Source: Nitrospira sp. (GTDB taxonomy: Bacteria; Nitrospirota; Nitrospiria; Nitrospirales; Nitrospiraceae). From it: 64,000 nt of DNA. Each line of letters opens with the position of its first letter. Positions within the stretch are counted from its first letter, which is position 1. Positions 49,667-58,970 of the stretch are shown piece by piece. The notes below the pieces were generated by a model, which made no database searches, had not been told where the DNA came from, and saw nothing but the letters and a program-made list of their open reading frames with translations. The translations under genes were made by a program, and so were the position numbers. Location: the NCBI GenBank assembly GCA_024998595.1, contig JACOEK010000002.1, forward strand, positions 62,001 to 126,000. Direction: 5' to 3'.

Positions 49667-49881
49667 TCCACTTACTCCTTACCCTCAAGGGGTGGCGTGA
49701 TGCCGTTCCCAACTGCGCAAGTCGAACGAGGCCCTTCTGAGGGCGCGCGTCAAATCTAATACTCCCTCCACTTACTTCCTCCCCTCAAGTGGCAGCCTGA
49801 GTGAGCCCCCACTGCGCGCCGTCCAACGAGGGCTTTCTGAAGCCGCGCGTTGCGCGAGCAAGCGGGCTCACTTAGGCTGCC
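49667..49881. repeat. tandem intergenic structured repeat: degenerate unit plus full unit (49791-49881)
   Basis: GTCGAACGAG at 49721 and GTCCAACGAG at 49821 lie 100 nt apart in matching context; arms GGCAGCCTGAGTGAGCCC (49791-49808) and GGGCTCACTTAGGCTGCC (49864-49881) are inverted repeats. Confidence 0.82.
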
Positions 49882-49887
49882 TCTCCC

Positions 49888-50823
49888 CTAACATTTCGAC
49901 CCATCCGTCCGACAAGCCTCCGCCCGATCGTTGAACCCTGAATTGCGCAGACTCTCATAGACGTTCTGCTGCCGTTCCATTTCGCGATCGTAGGGAGTGC
50001 TCTCCCGTCCTTCCGATTGATACCCCCCGCCGGAATTCCGCCTGGGCTGCCGCGCGACAAGCACTTTGCGCACCTCGGTTTCATAGTAGCCGCGCGTTTG
50101 GGGATCGGGATCTTTCTGGTAGCAGGTGTTGAGGAGCTTGCGGCCTTCGGCGTCATGCCCCAATGCGTAATGGGCAAATCCCACGTTGCAGTAGGCATTC
50201 GGCGTACCCGGATCGAGCCTCAGAACAATCTCAGAATCCTGCAAGGCCAGCTGAAACTGTTCGTGGCGGCTGTAGATTTCGGCGCGGGCTTTATGGGCGC
50301 CGACATGTTTGGGGTCGAAACGGATCGCGGCGGTGAAATCGTCGAGGGCTTCACGGTCCTTGCCTTGATACTCTCGCACGTAGGTCAGCCCGCGGCCATA
50401 GTGCGCCTCGGCACTGGGACGGAGACGAATCGACGTCGAATAGTCCTCCAGCGCCTGCGGAATTTGCCCGAGCATCTTGCCTGCTTTGGCGCGAATGAGA
50501 TAAGCCTCGGCCTTGTTGGGCAAACGGCGAATGACTTCCGACGCGTCCTGCAACGCCTGCGCGTAGGACCCGAGGAAATAAAAGCAGCGGGCGCGAGCGA
50601 GATAGATGCCGGTCTGATTGCGTTTTCGTTCGAGGACGTGGGTGAGGAGTTCGAGGGTTTCCTGATTGCCCTTGCCGTTGGCTTCGCAGTACGCGTCGAT
50701 AGAAGCATCGCCGCAGGCAACCGCCAGGAGGAGACCACACAGCGCGACGATACTGCCCGCACAACGACTGGCTTGCCCCATGCCCGCCTCCCGCGACGGG
50801 CGCATTATCTGCCTGTAGAACAA
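49888..50823 (-). CDS. tetratricopeptide repeat protein
   Basis: Tandem TPR units, e.g. FYFLGSYAQALQDASEVIRRLPNKAEAYLIRAKAGKMLGQIPQALEDYSTSIRLRPSAEAHYGRGL. Confidence 0.88.
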   Translation of the reverse strand: MFYRQIMRPSREAGMGQASRCAGSIVALCGLLLAVACGDASIDAYCEANGKGNQETLELLTHVLERKRNQTGIYLARARCFYFLGSYAQALQDASEVIRRLPNKAEAYLIRAKAGKMLGQIPQALEDYSTSIRLRPSAEAHYGRGLTYVREYQGKDREALDDFTAAIRFDPKHVGAHKARAEIYSRHEQFQLALQDSEIVLRLDPGTPNAYCNVGFAHYALGHDAEGRKLLNTCYQKDPDPQTRGYYETEVRKVLVARQPRRNSGGGYQSEGRESTPYDREMERQQNVYESLRNSGFNDRAEACRTDGSKC

Positions 50824-50867
50824 ACCACGTCAACGTTTTACTGGGGCCGATTGCACAGGGCCGTTCC

Positions 50868-51653
50868 TTAGAAGCCCACTGAAACGCCGACCGTTCCCAG
50901 CAAGGCCGCCCGTTCGGCAGGCCCGAGGAATTCGGTGCCGAGTCCGCCATCCAGCACCACCCGCGAAGTGAGTTGGTGGCGCAGGCCGATTTCCACGCCG
51001 GTGTGGTTCCGCTGTCCATGCAGGTCAGACTGTCTGGTGTAGAGGCTGGCGATTACCGTGTCGCGAAATCTACCGGGATACCCCAGGGGATAACTCACCG
51101 CCGCGACGGCGCGGTAGGTGCCGGGCCGCTCCTGTCCCTGTGGAGAGCCGAGCACGGTGTATCCCGCATTGAGATGCATGCGCAGCCGCCCGAACGAGCG
51201 GGTCAGGATCCCGGTGAGTTGCGTATCCACGCCCTTCGAGTTCACGCCGGTCGGCAGATCCGCTTCCACGCGCACGGCCAGGGCGGGGAGGTTCAGCGTT
51301 TCCGTATTGAAGTTGTAGAGGACCCCCAGGTGCAGGTCGCCCGACTTGTTCGCTCCCACATTGGAACGAGGGTCCGTGAACAGATCCCCCTGAATTTCGA
51401 TCTGCGTATTGGCAAAGGCACCATAGATGATCTGCGGTTGAAACGTGACCTGCGTGCGGCCTTCCCGCCGATCGTTGAACCGCACGCCGCCCTCCAGACC
51501 GATTTCGCCTTGAGGAATGGCATACGCATCTTCCATCCCGATTGGACGATTCGGGTCGAGGTTGTCATGGTCCAAGGCCAGTGCCGGCAGGGCCAGGACG
51601 GCCAGCCATGCGCAGAGCAGCCACTTCGCGGTCCGTATGCGCGCGGTGCTCAA
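50868..51653 (-). CDS. outer-membrane porin/transporter-like protein
   Basis: Signal peptide; beta-rich sequence ending GTVGVSVGF; 4-nt overlap with the upstream gene. Confidence 0.65.
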   Translation of the reverse strand: MSTARIRTAKWLLCAWLAVLALPALALDHDNLDPNRPIGMEDAYAIPQGEIGLEGGVRFNDRREGRTQVTFQPQIIYGAFANTQIEIQGDLFTDPRSNVGANKSGDLHLGVLYNFNTETLNLPALAVRVEADLPTGVNSKGVDTQLTGILTRSFGRLRMHLNAGYTVLGSPQGQERPGTYRAVAAVSYPLGYPGRFRDTVIASLYTRQSDLHGQRNHTGVEIGLRHQLTSRVVLDGGLGTEFLGPAERAALLGTVGVSVGF

Positions 51654-52600
51654 TGGTGGTGTTCCTGTTCCGCCTTGGCGATCATGGGATTCGTCGCATC
51701 CGCCGTCGCCAGGTAATACGTATTTACCACCCGATAAATTTCAGCGCGCTTCGCCTCCCAGGTGGGAAGCCGTTCACTCGTCAGAATGTCGCTGATGTTG
51801 TCGTGCAGCATGTGCAGGTTGTCGAAGATATGCGCGAGTTCCGGATATCGCGCGGCAAACTGCGGGCTCAGTTCCGCCGTCAGCGGCATGAAGGTCCATT
51901 GCACGGGCGGCTGATCGAGATACCGGCGGTAGGCCGTGAGAATCGGGCGTACGGCCTGCGTTTTCGCGGCCAGATCAGGGGCCACCTGCAACGGATCGTA
52001 CACCGCCACCTGCAGATAGTGGTACGCCCAGATGGTGGCGTTGAAGAGCGGGAACCGCTGCCGGAACGCCTTGGAATAAGGAAAGTTATCCAGACGGTGG
52101 TGGTCCAATTGTTGGGAGGTGATGGCATAGGCGCTGTCCTTGTAATAGGTCAACACATTGTGGATCGCGCGATCTTTGTCGGGCTCGTCCGACACGGCAA
52201 TGTCATAGGTGGCGCGGTGCAGCGCATGCGCTTCGTCGAAGGTGTTCTGCGCGCGCCAGGCCAGCTTCATATAGGTGGGGGCGATCGCTTCTTCGTTGGG
52301 ATTCAGCCGCGGTTTGGTCGCGATGAAGGCGAGCGTCTCCTTACGGGCCCGCTCTTCAATGGCCGGGACGTCCTGCCCGCCGGTCAGCAGGAGATTTTCG
52401 TATAAATTGGAATGGCCGAAATCGACGCCGTTGAACTCGCTGTCGAGTTCGGCCAGATCTTCCCGCAACGAAAAATTCCACAAGGCGCGGTAATAAAACC
52501 GCTTGTCGCGCGGTTCGAACTGGCTACACCCCGTCAGCGCGAAGGCGACCATGGCCACGACCACCATCGCCAGCATGCGCACAGACTTCCCGCTCGTCAT
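51650..52600 (-). CDS. hypothetical lipoprotein with C-terminal EHHH
   Basis: Start at MTSGKSVRMLAM; lipobox FALTGCSQ. Confidence 0.65.
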   Translation of the reverse strand: MTSGKSVRMLAMVVVAMVAFALTGCSQFEPRDKRFYYRALWNFSLREDLAELDSEFNGVDFGHSNLYENLLLTGGQDVPAIEERARKETLAFIATKPRLNPNEEAIAPTYMKLAWRAQNTFDEAHALHRATYDIAVSDEPDKDRAIHNVLTYYKDSAYAITSQQLDHHRLDNFPYSKAFRQRFPLFNATIWAYHYLQVAVYDPLQVAPDLAAKTQAVRPILTAYRRYLDQPPVQWTFMPLTAELSPQFAARYPELAHIFDNLHMLHDNISDILTSERLPTWEAKRAEIYRVVNTYYLATADATNPMIAKAEQEHHH

Positions 52601-52756
52601 GCCGAATCGCTCCTGAATCACATTGATCGACACTGTCGCCTCGGCTCGTTGCGAAATCGTCACGCCGCCTCGCGAGACGGGTCCGCTCGCCTGGCTGCCT
52701 TCTCATTAGCAGCCAGGCATGTCGCAGCTGCAGATCGACGATGGCGGCCGAACCCT

Positions 52757-53353
52757 TCAGTGGCAGTGGTGTCCATGCACTAGCGCATGCCCCTTCCCTC
52801 TCGCAATCAACCAGCGGTTCACGGGAAATGCCGCGAGTCCGGCTACGAGCAAGGACAGGATCAAGCTACCCCAGAACAGTGGATCACGCAGACCGGCATC
52901 CATGGCACCGGGGATGATGACCATGATGCCATTGTCCACGAATTCCATGGTGGTCATCGAAAGGGTGTCGGATGCAAAGGCCAGCCCCAGCGCCGTTCCC
53001 CAGGCCATCCCCGCCCGCCGCAACGGATACAGGGTCATGGCATACCCGAAGGAAAAAGCCAGCGCAACGGCCAGTCCGACCGTAGGCCAATTGCTCCACC
53101 CCAATCCCGTGCCGATCGCCAGACCGAGTATTTCACCGATCGTGCAACCGCTCAAGCAGTGCAGGGTCGCCATGAGCGCCGTTCGATCAAGGGAAGGCGT
53201 TCCGTGACTCTCCTCATCATGCTCATGATGGTCCCGATGGTCCAGATGATCGCGCTGAGCCTGTTGGCTCTCATGAACCTTTCGATGATGATCGTGTTCT
53301 TCTGACTCTGCGTGGCGTGAGACGGTTGCAGCCGCCGAGTGATGATTGCTCAT
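52757..53353 (-). CDS. DUF4396 family membrane protein with His-rich N-terminus
   Basis: HHRKVHESQQAQRDHLDHRDHHEHDEESHG; LHCLSGCTIGEILGLAIGTGLGWSNWPTVGLAVALAFSFGYAMT. Confidence 0.85.
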   Translation of the reverse strand: MSNHHSAAATVSRHAESEEHDHHRKVHESQQAQRDHLDHRDHHEHDEESHGTPSLDRTALMATLHCLSGCTIGEILGLAIGTGLGWSNWPTVGLAVALAFSFGYAMTLYPLRRAGMAWGTALGLAFASDTLSMTTMEFVDNGIMVIIPGAMDAGLRDPLFWGSLILSLLVAGLAAFPVNRWLIARGKGHALVHGHHCH

Positions 53354-53637
53354 GAGCGTCCTCCCTGTGAATGGTGACCTGTGCCGTTCACCAGTACAGA
53401 CGGAACGAGGCGGAAATCATTACAGTGGCAGGTGGAGAAACCAACTGGCAGAGATTGCCGAACAAGCCTTCAGTCTTGCGATGTATTCAACATTCAGAAT
53501 ACGTGTATTTCTGATTCACTAGGCCCTTCCCTGCTGTCCGGTTTTGCGACAGCGGCGGAAAAAGTCTTGATATGGACCTTGGAGACATGCTTGACTGAAC
53601 GCTGTTCCGCATCGTCCCTGTTTAATGGAGGGTTTGC

Positions 53638-54147
53638 ATGCCGCGTGGAATTCTTCGCACTCTCTGTAGCCTTTTCCTTCTCTTCTTCCCCCTCGTTACC
53701 CAAGCCGCCGACATACCCGATACGAGCCTGACGCCCTTAAAATTCCTTGTCGGAGAATGGAAGGGGTCGGACGCAGATGGAAAGGCCCACAAGAGCACCT
53801 TTACCCTCAGCTCGGGCGGCACGACGCTCACCGAGATCCTCACGCCCCCCGATAGCCCTCCGATGACGACCATGTACTATAGCGACGGCGACCAATTGAT
53901 GTTGACCCACTATTGCTCACTCGACAATCAGCCGCGTATGCGCGCCGCCTCCGTCAAAGACGGAGATAAAACGATCACCTTTTCTTTCGTGGATGCGACG
54001 AATCTGAAAAATCCGACCGATGTGCACATGCGTCAGCTCTCGATCGAGGTGAAAGACCACGACCACTTCACCCAAACTTGGACGTTGAGCAAGGCCGGAA
54101 AAGACGTGCCGAAGGTCTTTACCTTTGAGCGCGTGAACGCGAAGTAA
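53638..54147 (+). CDS. secreted hypothetical protein (lipocalin-like beta domain)
   Basis: Signal peptide; LKFLVGEWKGSDADGKAHKSTFTLSSGGTTLTEIL. Confidence 0.7.
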   Translation: MPRGILRTLCSLFLLFFPLVTQAADIPDTSLTPLKFLVGEWKGSDADGKAHKSTFTLSSGGTTLTEILTPPDSPPMTTMYYSDGDQLMLTHYCSLDNQPRMRAASVKDGDKTITFSFVDATNLKNPTDVHMRQLSIEVKDHDHFTQTWTLSKAGKDVPKVFTFERVNAK

Positions 54148-54181
54148 CTGTCACCCGCGTCGATTCACAAGGAGCCCGCCG

Positions 54182-55039
54182 ATGCCGTCACCAACACCAG
54201 CAGCCGTGATCGAAGCCCAGCGAGACGATTGGAACCGCGTCGCCGCCGGGTGGGACAAGTGGGATCAGTTTTTCAATCGCACCATGGCCTACATTAACCA
54301 CCGGTTGGTGGCTGACGCGCGCATCCGTCCGGGACTTCAAGTCTTAGACTTAGGGTCCGGAACCGGGTATCCGGCGCTCTTGGCCGGTGAAGTGGTGGGG
54401 GCCGATGGAACGGTGGTCGGAATCGATCTTGCCGAATCCATGCTCGCCGTGGCGACGCGCAAAGCGAAGACACTCGGCCTGCAACAGGTCAGCTTCCGGA
54501 CCGGCGATGTCACGTCGTTACCGTTTGAGTCCGGCTCGATTGACTCAGTCATCAGCCGATTTTGTTTGATGTTCCTGCCGGAAATTCCCAAGGCTGCGGC
54601 AGAGATCGCCCGCGTGCTGAAACCCGGAGGGTATGTCGCGGCCGCCGTCTGGTCGACACCTGACAGAAACCCCTTTATTCGCATTCCGATGGATGTGATC
54701 AAAGGCATCACGCCGCTGCCACCACCCGATCCGGAGGCGCCAGGGATCTTTCGTCTCGCCCGTCCAGGCGATCTGGCCGGGATGTTCGAACGCGCCGGCC
54801 TGAAGCCGCTGAACGATGAGGAATTCACGGCGGAAGTGACCTACGCCACGGCAGAAGAATTTTTTCGCGGGTTGATGGATATCGCCGCCCCGATTCAAAA
54901 CCTGTTTGCGAAACTCACCTCCGCACAACAAAATGAGGCGGAACGCGGCATCATCAAGGCCGTGAATGAATTCCGCCGGCCGGAAGGCGTGTCGTTGCCG
55001 ATTGCGGTACGGATCGTTAGCGCACGGAAGCCCCGGTAG
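54182..55039 (+). CDS. class I SAM-dependent methyltransferase
   Basis: VLDLGSGTGYPALLAGEVVGADGTVVGIDLAESML, LPFESGSIDSVISRFCLMFL, RVLKPGGYVAAAVW. Confidence 0.93.
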   Translation: MPSPTPAAVIEAQRDDWNRVAAGWDKWDQFFNRTMAYINHRLVADARIRPGLQVLDLGSGTGYPALLAGEVVGADGTVVGIDLAESMLAVATRKAKTLGLQQVSFRTGDVTSLPFESGSIDSVISRFCLMFLPEIPKAAAEIARVLKPGGYVAAAVWSTPDRNPFIRIPMDVIKGITPLPPPDPEAPGIFRLARPGDLAGMFERAGLKPLNDEEFTAEVTYATAEEFFRGLMDIAAPIQNLFAKLTSAQQNEAERGIIKAVNEFRRPEGVSLPIAVRIVSARKPR

Positions 55040-55104
55040 TACGAGGGCGGAGACACATGCCCGCCACGGTGTACGTCGCGGGCATGTGCCGGACCGGCCA
55101 GATA

Positions 55105-55383
55105 TCAGTCCGTCGCTTTTTCCTTTAATTCCTTCATCTTTCCCTTCGCCCGCTCCCCGGTTCCCTTCATTTTCCCCTTCGCGCGTTCCAACTCAGCCTT
55201 CGTGTCATTCCCCTTCAGTTCCTCTTTCATCGCCTTCGTCTCGCCCTTCATTTCCTCGACATTCCCCTTCATTTCTCCCTTGGCCTTTTCCATCTTGGCC
55301 TTGGTCTCACTGGCCTCCGCAGAGAGCATCATTCCTACCGACAAACAGACACCGATGACCGCAACTTTCAGTAATGTACGCAT
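55105..55383 (-). CDS. exported low-complexity KGE-repeat protein
   Basis: Signal peptide then KMEKAKGEMKGNVEEMKGETKAMKEELKGNDTKAELERAKGKMKGTGERAKGKMKELKEKATD. Confidence 0.7.
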   Translation of the reverse strand: MRTLLKVAVIGVCLSVGMMLSAEASETKAKMEKAKGEMKGNVEEMKGETKAMKEELKGNDTKAELERAKGKMKGTGERAKGKMKELKEKATD

Positions 55384-55584
55384 ACCCGTCCTCCGAGTGT
55401 AGGTGAACCGCTGTTACTAATTTGCGCGTTCGTCGTGACACGCCCCACTAGAGAATCCCCTAGTTCTTGTGAATCCGCCTGCCTGAGGGGCTTACTAGGG
55501 ATACCGCCAGTTGAACGATGGTTAGCGACGAGACACACTCGTGCCGAAAGTCTGTGCTCCCATACTCTAGAAAGGAGAGTTCTC

Positions 55585-56019
55585 ATGCGACAGCTCATTC
55601 TTAGCGGGCTCCTGGGCTTCGTGCTCCTCACGACCGGCGGATGCAGCTATTTGTTCTACCCTCACGCCAAGGATTTCACCGAAAAAGCCAAGGGCGGAAA
55701 CACGGTTGAAACCTTGATCAATCTGACCAATATGATGGAGGCATCCGCGAAAGCCGGCCAGCAAGGCAAAGGGAAGGATCAGGCGCTCGATGATCTCCAC
55801 AACCAGCTCCACGCGTTTGACAACACGCTCTGCTGCGTCGATAAGAACAAGCGCGAGCTGCCGGTCTATGACCTGACGGTCACCCATAACAAGGAACTCT
55901 GGGCGATCTTTAAGCGGGCCTGGAAGTTCAAGGATGATCAACCCCAACGCAGTCAGCATCTGGAGCTGTTCGCCACGGAAGTCCGGGAACTTCGGGAATC
56001 GCTCCAGGCATTGAAATGA
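55585..56019 (+). CDS. hypothetical lipoprotein
   Basis: ATG after AAAGGAGAG; LLTTGGCSYLF lipobox. Confidence 0.75.
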   Translation: MRQLILSGLLGFVLLTTGGCSYLFYPHAKDFTEKAKGGNTVETLINLTNMMEASAKAGQQGKGKDQALDDLHNQLHAFDNTLCCVDKNKRELPVYDLTVTHNKELWAIFKRAWKFKDDQPQRSQHLELFATEVRELRESLQALK

Positions 56020-56196
56020 ACGCTGGAATGTTGCACAGTGCGCCCCGGCGGAGGAGTCTGATTCGATGACTCCCCGCCGATGCCACGTTTCACGACGCTC
56101 CCGGTGGGCTGTGGTGGACCGGTTGCTTCCTGTCGAGCCGACAGGAAGCATCGGCCCAGGCCCACGTGGGGGGAAGGGCGAAAAGGTCTCCGGCGC

Positions 56197-56568
56197 ATGC
56201 GTGCCGACAGTTTCAAAGATTTTGTCTTGGACCAGCTCGGCCCGACCCCGCCGCTCATGTGTAAAGCCATGTTCGGCGGGCATGGCCTCTATCAGCGCGA
56301 GACGTTCTTTGGGATTATTCACAAAGGACGGCTCTACCTGAAGACAAACGGCATGACACAACCTGCTTACGCCTCACGCGGCATGCAGCCGTTCCGCCCG
56401 AACGGCAAGCAGATCCTCAGACACTATTACGAAGTGCCGGTCGAGGTGCTTGAAGATGCCGAGCAATTGAGGGCCTGGGCACAGTGGGCGGTTGTGCCAC
56501 CGAGCGCGCAATTGGTTCTTCCGTTTCATGATAGTCTTCCGTCCCTGGACGTGCTCACACCAGTGTGA
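56197..56568 (+). CDS. TfoX N-terminal domain family protein
   Basis: SFKDFVLDQLGPTPPLMCKAMFGGHGLYQRETFFGIIHKGRLYLKTN. Confidence 0.88.
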   Translation: MRADSFKDFVLDQLGPTPPLMCKAMFGGHGLYQRETFFGIIHKGRLYLKTNGMTQPAYASRGMQPFRPNGKQILRHYYEVPVEVLEDAEQLRAWAQWAVVPPSAQLVLPFHDSLPSLDVLTPV

Positions 56569-57140
56569 TGAGCCAGCAAGCTGCCACACGTCCGCTACGA
56601 CTCTGGACTATCGGCCACTCGACCCGTTCAAGCGAAGAGTTTCTGACCCTCCTCCAAAGCCACCACATCCAACGGTTGATCGATATTCGTCGTTACCCTG
56701 GTTCGCGCCGCTATCCTCATTTTGCTGCGGATGCGTTGGCGAGGAGTGTCTCCCTGGCGGGACTCCGTTACGAAGAAAAGCCGGCATTGGGCGGCCGTCG
56801 AACGGCACGATCCGACTCGCCGAACGGCGGCTGGAAGAACGCCGGTTTTCGAGGATACGCCGATTACATGCAGACGGAAGAATTTGACAGGGCGCTCGAT
56901 GAGCTGATGACCCGTGGGGCGAATGAACGGACGGCCATCATGTGCGCAGAAGCCGTCCCCTGGCGTTGCCATCGCTCCTTGGTTGCCGATGCTCTCATCG
57001 TGCGCGGATGGGAGGTCACCCATATCATGGGACCCGGCCAGGTGAAGCAGCACCACCTCACGGCGTTCGCGACATTCGAGTCCGGTCGCCTTTCCTATCC
57101 CGCCCCACCTGATCAGAGCTCCACGCTCAAGCTGTTTTAG
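56565..57140 (+). CDS. DUF488 family protein
   Basis: LWTIGHSTRSSEEFLTLLQSHHIQRLIDIRRYPGSRRYPHF; CAEAVPWRCHRSLVADAL. Confidence 0.92.
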   Translation: MMSQQAATRPLRLWTIGHSTRSSEEFLTLLQSHHIQRLIDIRRYPGSRRYPHFAADALARSVSLAGLRYEEKPALGGRRTARSDSPNGGWKNAGFRGYADYMQTEEFDRALDELMTRGANERTAIMCAEAVPWRCHRSLVADALIVRGWEVTHIMGPGQVKQHHLTAFATFESGRLSYPAPPDQSSTLKLF

Positions 57141-57191
57141 ATCGTTCGCTGCTTATTGTGTTCATCGTGAGGTTGCTGCAAGCTCTCGGCA

Positions 57192-57563
57192 ATGTGGTAT
57201 CGAATCGGCGCCGACCTGGTCTTACTGCTGCACCTGGGTTTTGTCGTATTCGTGATCGGTGGCGGGCTGCTCCTCCTGAAATGGCGATGGATAGTGTGGG
57301 TCCACATGCCGGCCGTAGCCTGGGGAGCCTTGGTCGAATTGGCTGGCTGGATCTGCCCGCTGACGCCGTTCGAAAGCCGATTACGCGCCCTGGCTGGCGA
57401 GTCCGGCACGGAAGCCGACTTCATCGGCCGTTACCTTCCACCCCTGCTCTATCCCGCAACACTGACGCGCGAGATTCAAATCCTACTGGGTCTGCTTGTG
57501 CTGTTGGTGAACCTGGCCCTGTACTGGTGGGTGTTCTTCAAACCTGCAGGTAAGGAATCGTAG
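57192..57563 (+). CDS. DUF2784 family membrane protein
   Basis: LLLHLGFVVFVIGGGLLLLKWRWIVWVHMPAVAWGALVELAGWICPLTPFE. Confidence 0.9.
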   Translation: MWYRIGADLVLLLHLGFVVFVIGGGLLLLKWRWIVWVHMPAVAWGALVELAGWICPLTPFESRLRALAGESGTEADFIGRYLPPLLYPATLTREIQILLGLLVLLVNLALYWWVFFKPAGKES

Positions 57564-57574
57564 CGAACAACTTG

Positions 57575-58159
57575 TTATCGGATGGGTTCATTCTTTGACG
57601 AGGTCATGATCAGCGCCAGGCAGCCCTGTTCGCTGGACGTGACGGGATGGACGGTGCCCGCCTCCGCACGATGGTAATCCCCGACCTGCAGAAACTCTCC
57701 GGCGCAGAGACAACTCCCCTCCAGCACATACAACTCCTCGACCTGCGGATGACGATGACCGATCAGTGTGCCGCCCGGAGCCAATCTCAGCAACATGGTC
57801 GTGCGCGCCGCCGCGGCATCGTGAAATAACACTTTCATCGACAACCCCGGCGCCAATTCCTGCCAAGGCAACCCCTTGCTCCGGACGAAGATGAAGCCTG
57901 TTGCTTCAGGCGCGTCCTGAGGTTCCTGCGCGATTCGCGCCATGAGCCGCTCTTTGAGAGAAGCCGGCGGTGCGATGGCGGGGCCGCTGAACGCAAGCTC
58001 CTGCACCACGTCCTGAAACGCCGTCACCTCTTCCCGTGTGGACGCCGAGGCCGTCTCCAAGGAACGCGTGAACTGGCTCTGCGCCTCGTCGCCGAGGGCC
58101 TCCAAGGCATAGAGTGCCGCAAGTTCAACCAATTCCTGTTCATGACGAGGATCGGTCAT
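57575..58159 (-). CDS. anti-sigma factor with C-terminal ChrR-like cupin
   Basis: N-terminal ELAALYALEALGDEAQSQF (RskA-like); C-terminal GHRHPQVEELYVLEGSCLCAGEFLQVGDYHRAEAGTVH; overlaps the sigma-factor gene by 4 nt. Confidence 0.88.
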   Translation of the reverse strand: MTDPRHEQELVELAALYALEALGDEAQSQFTRSLETASASTREEVTAFQDVVQELAFSGPAIAPPASLKERLMARIAQEPQDAPEATGFIFVRSKGLPWQELAPGLSMKVLFHDAAAARTTMLLRLAPGGTLIGHRHPQVEELYVLEGSCLCAGEFLQVGDYHRAEAGTVHPVTSSEQGCLALIMTSSKNEPIR

Positions 58160-58761
58160 GACAATAACCCCTCCCCATGGGGCGCGAGTACTTCGCGCAG
58201 CCTGATCATCCCCAATCTCATCCGCGTCTTCACCGTCCCCAGCGGCAACTTCAGTTGATCGGCAATTTCACTCTGACTCAGGCCCCAATAGTAGGCCAGG
58301 GCAATGGTCTGACGCTGTTCGGCAGAGAGGCTCGCCAGAGCCTCCTGCACCAGACGTTGCCGTTCCAGCCCCACGCTGTACTGCTCCGGCGTCTCCTCGT
58401 GACCCGGCAACTCGGCTGCTTGTTCGAGCGGCACATGCCTGCCCCGCTCCAGATAGCTGCTCCGAAAGCGGTCGATGGCGCGATGCTTTGCGAGCGTCAT
58501 GAGCCAACTGCCCGGCGTCCCCCGCTCCGCGTCATAGGTCGAGATCCGGCGCCAGACCTGTGTGTACACATCCAGGGTCGCCTCCTCGGCAGCCGCGCGA
58601 TCTCCGAGGATCTTCATCGCCAGGCCGAAGACCTTCGCGCTGCTGGCATCATAGAACTCCGCCAGCGCGGACTGATCTCCAACGGCAATACGCGCGAGGA
58701 GTCCGGCCCATTCCTGCTCGTGAATCGATGGTGCGTTGGCCACGGTCTGGGTATCACACAT
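58156..58761 (-). CDS. ECF-type sigma-70 family RNA polymerase sigma factor
   Basis: EEATLDVYTQVWRRISTYDAERGTPGSWLMTLAKHRAIDRFRS; LSQSEIADQLKLPLGTVKTRMRLGMIRLRE. Confidence 0.95.
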   Translation of the reverse strand: MCDTQTVANAPSIHEQEWAGLLARIAVGDQSALAEFYDASSAKVFGLAMKILGDRAAAEEATLDVYTQVWRRISTYDAERGTPGSWLMTLAKHRAIDRFRSSYLERGRHVPLEQAAELPGHEETPEQYSVGLERQRLVQEALASLSAEQRQTIALAYYWGLSQSEIADQLKLPLGTVKTRMRLGMIRLREVLAPHGEGLLS

Positions 58762-58970
58762 GGGTGTCCTCGTGAGGTTCTACGAGTGCACCCGTTCCGT
58801 CGGATGTCCAATCTTTGCGAATCAGGCGGAACTGTAGCACCGAGGCCAATGGGGCGCAACGGCACTTTTTTCACGTGCTGTAGATCCAATTGCGTCCGGC
58901 CTTCGTAATCACAGACAGAGAGGCCGACAAGGCGGCCCGCTACACGGATTCTTAACCAGGAGGAAACATC

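Noticed and set aside
52689-52714. CTGGCTGC/GCAGCCAG hairpin as an intrinsic terminator for the DUF4396 gene
   Set aside because: Stem is short with a 10-nt loop and no T tract on the minus strand; not distinguishable from chance.
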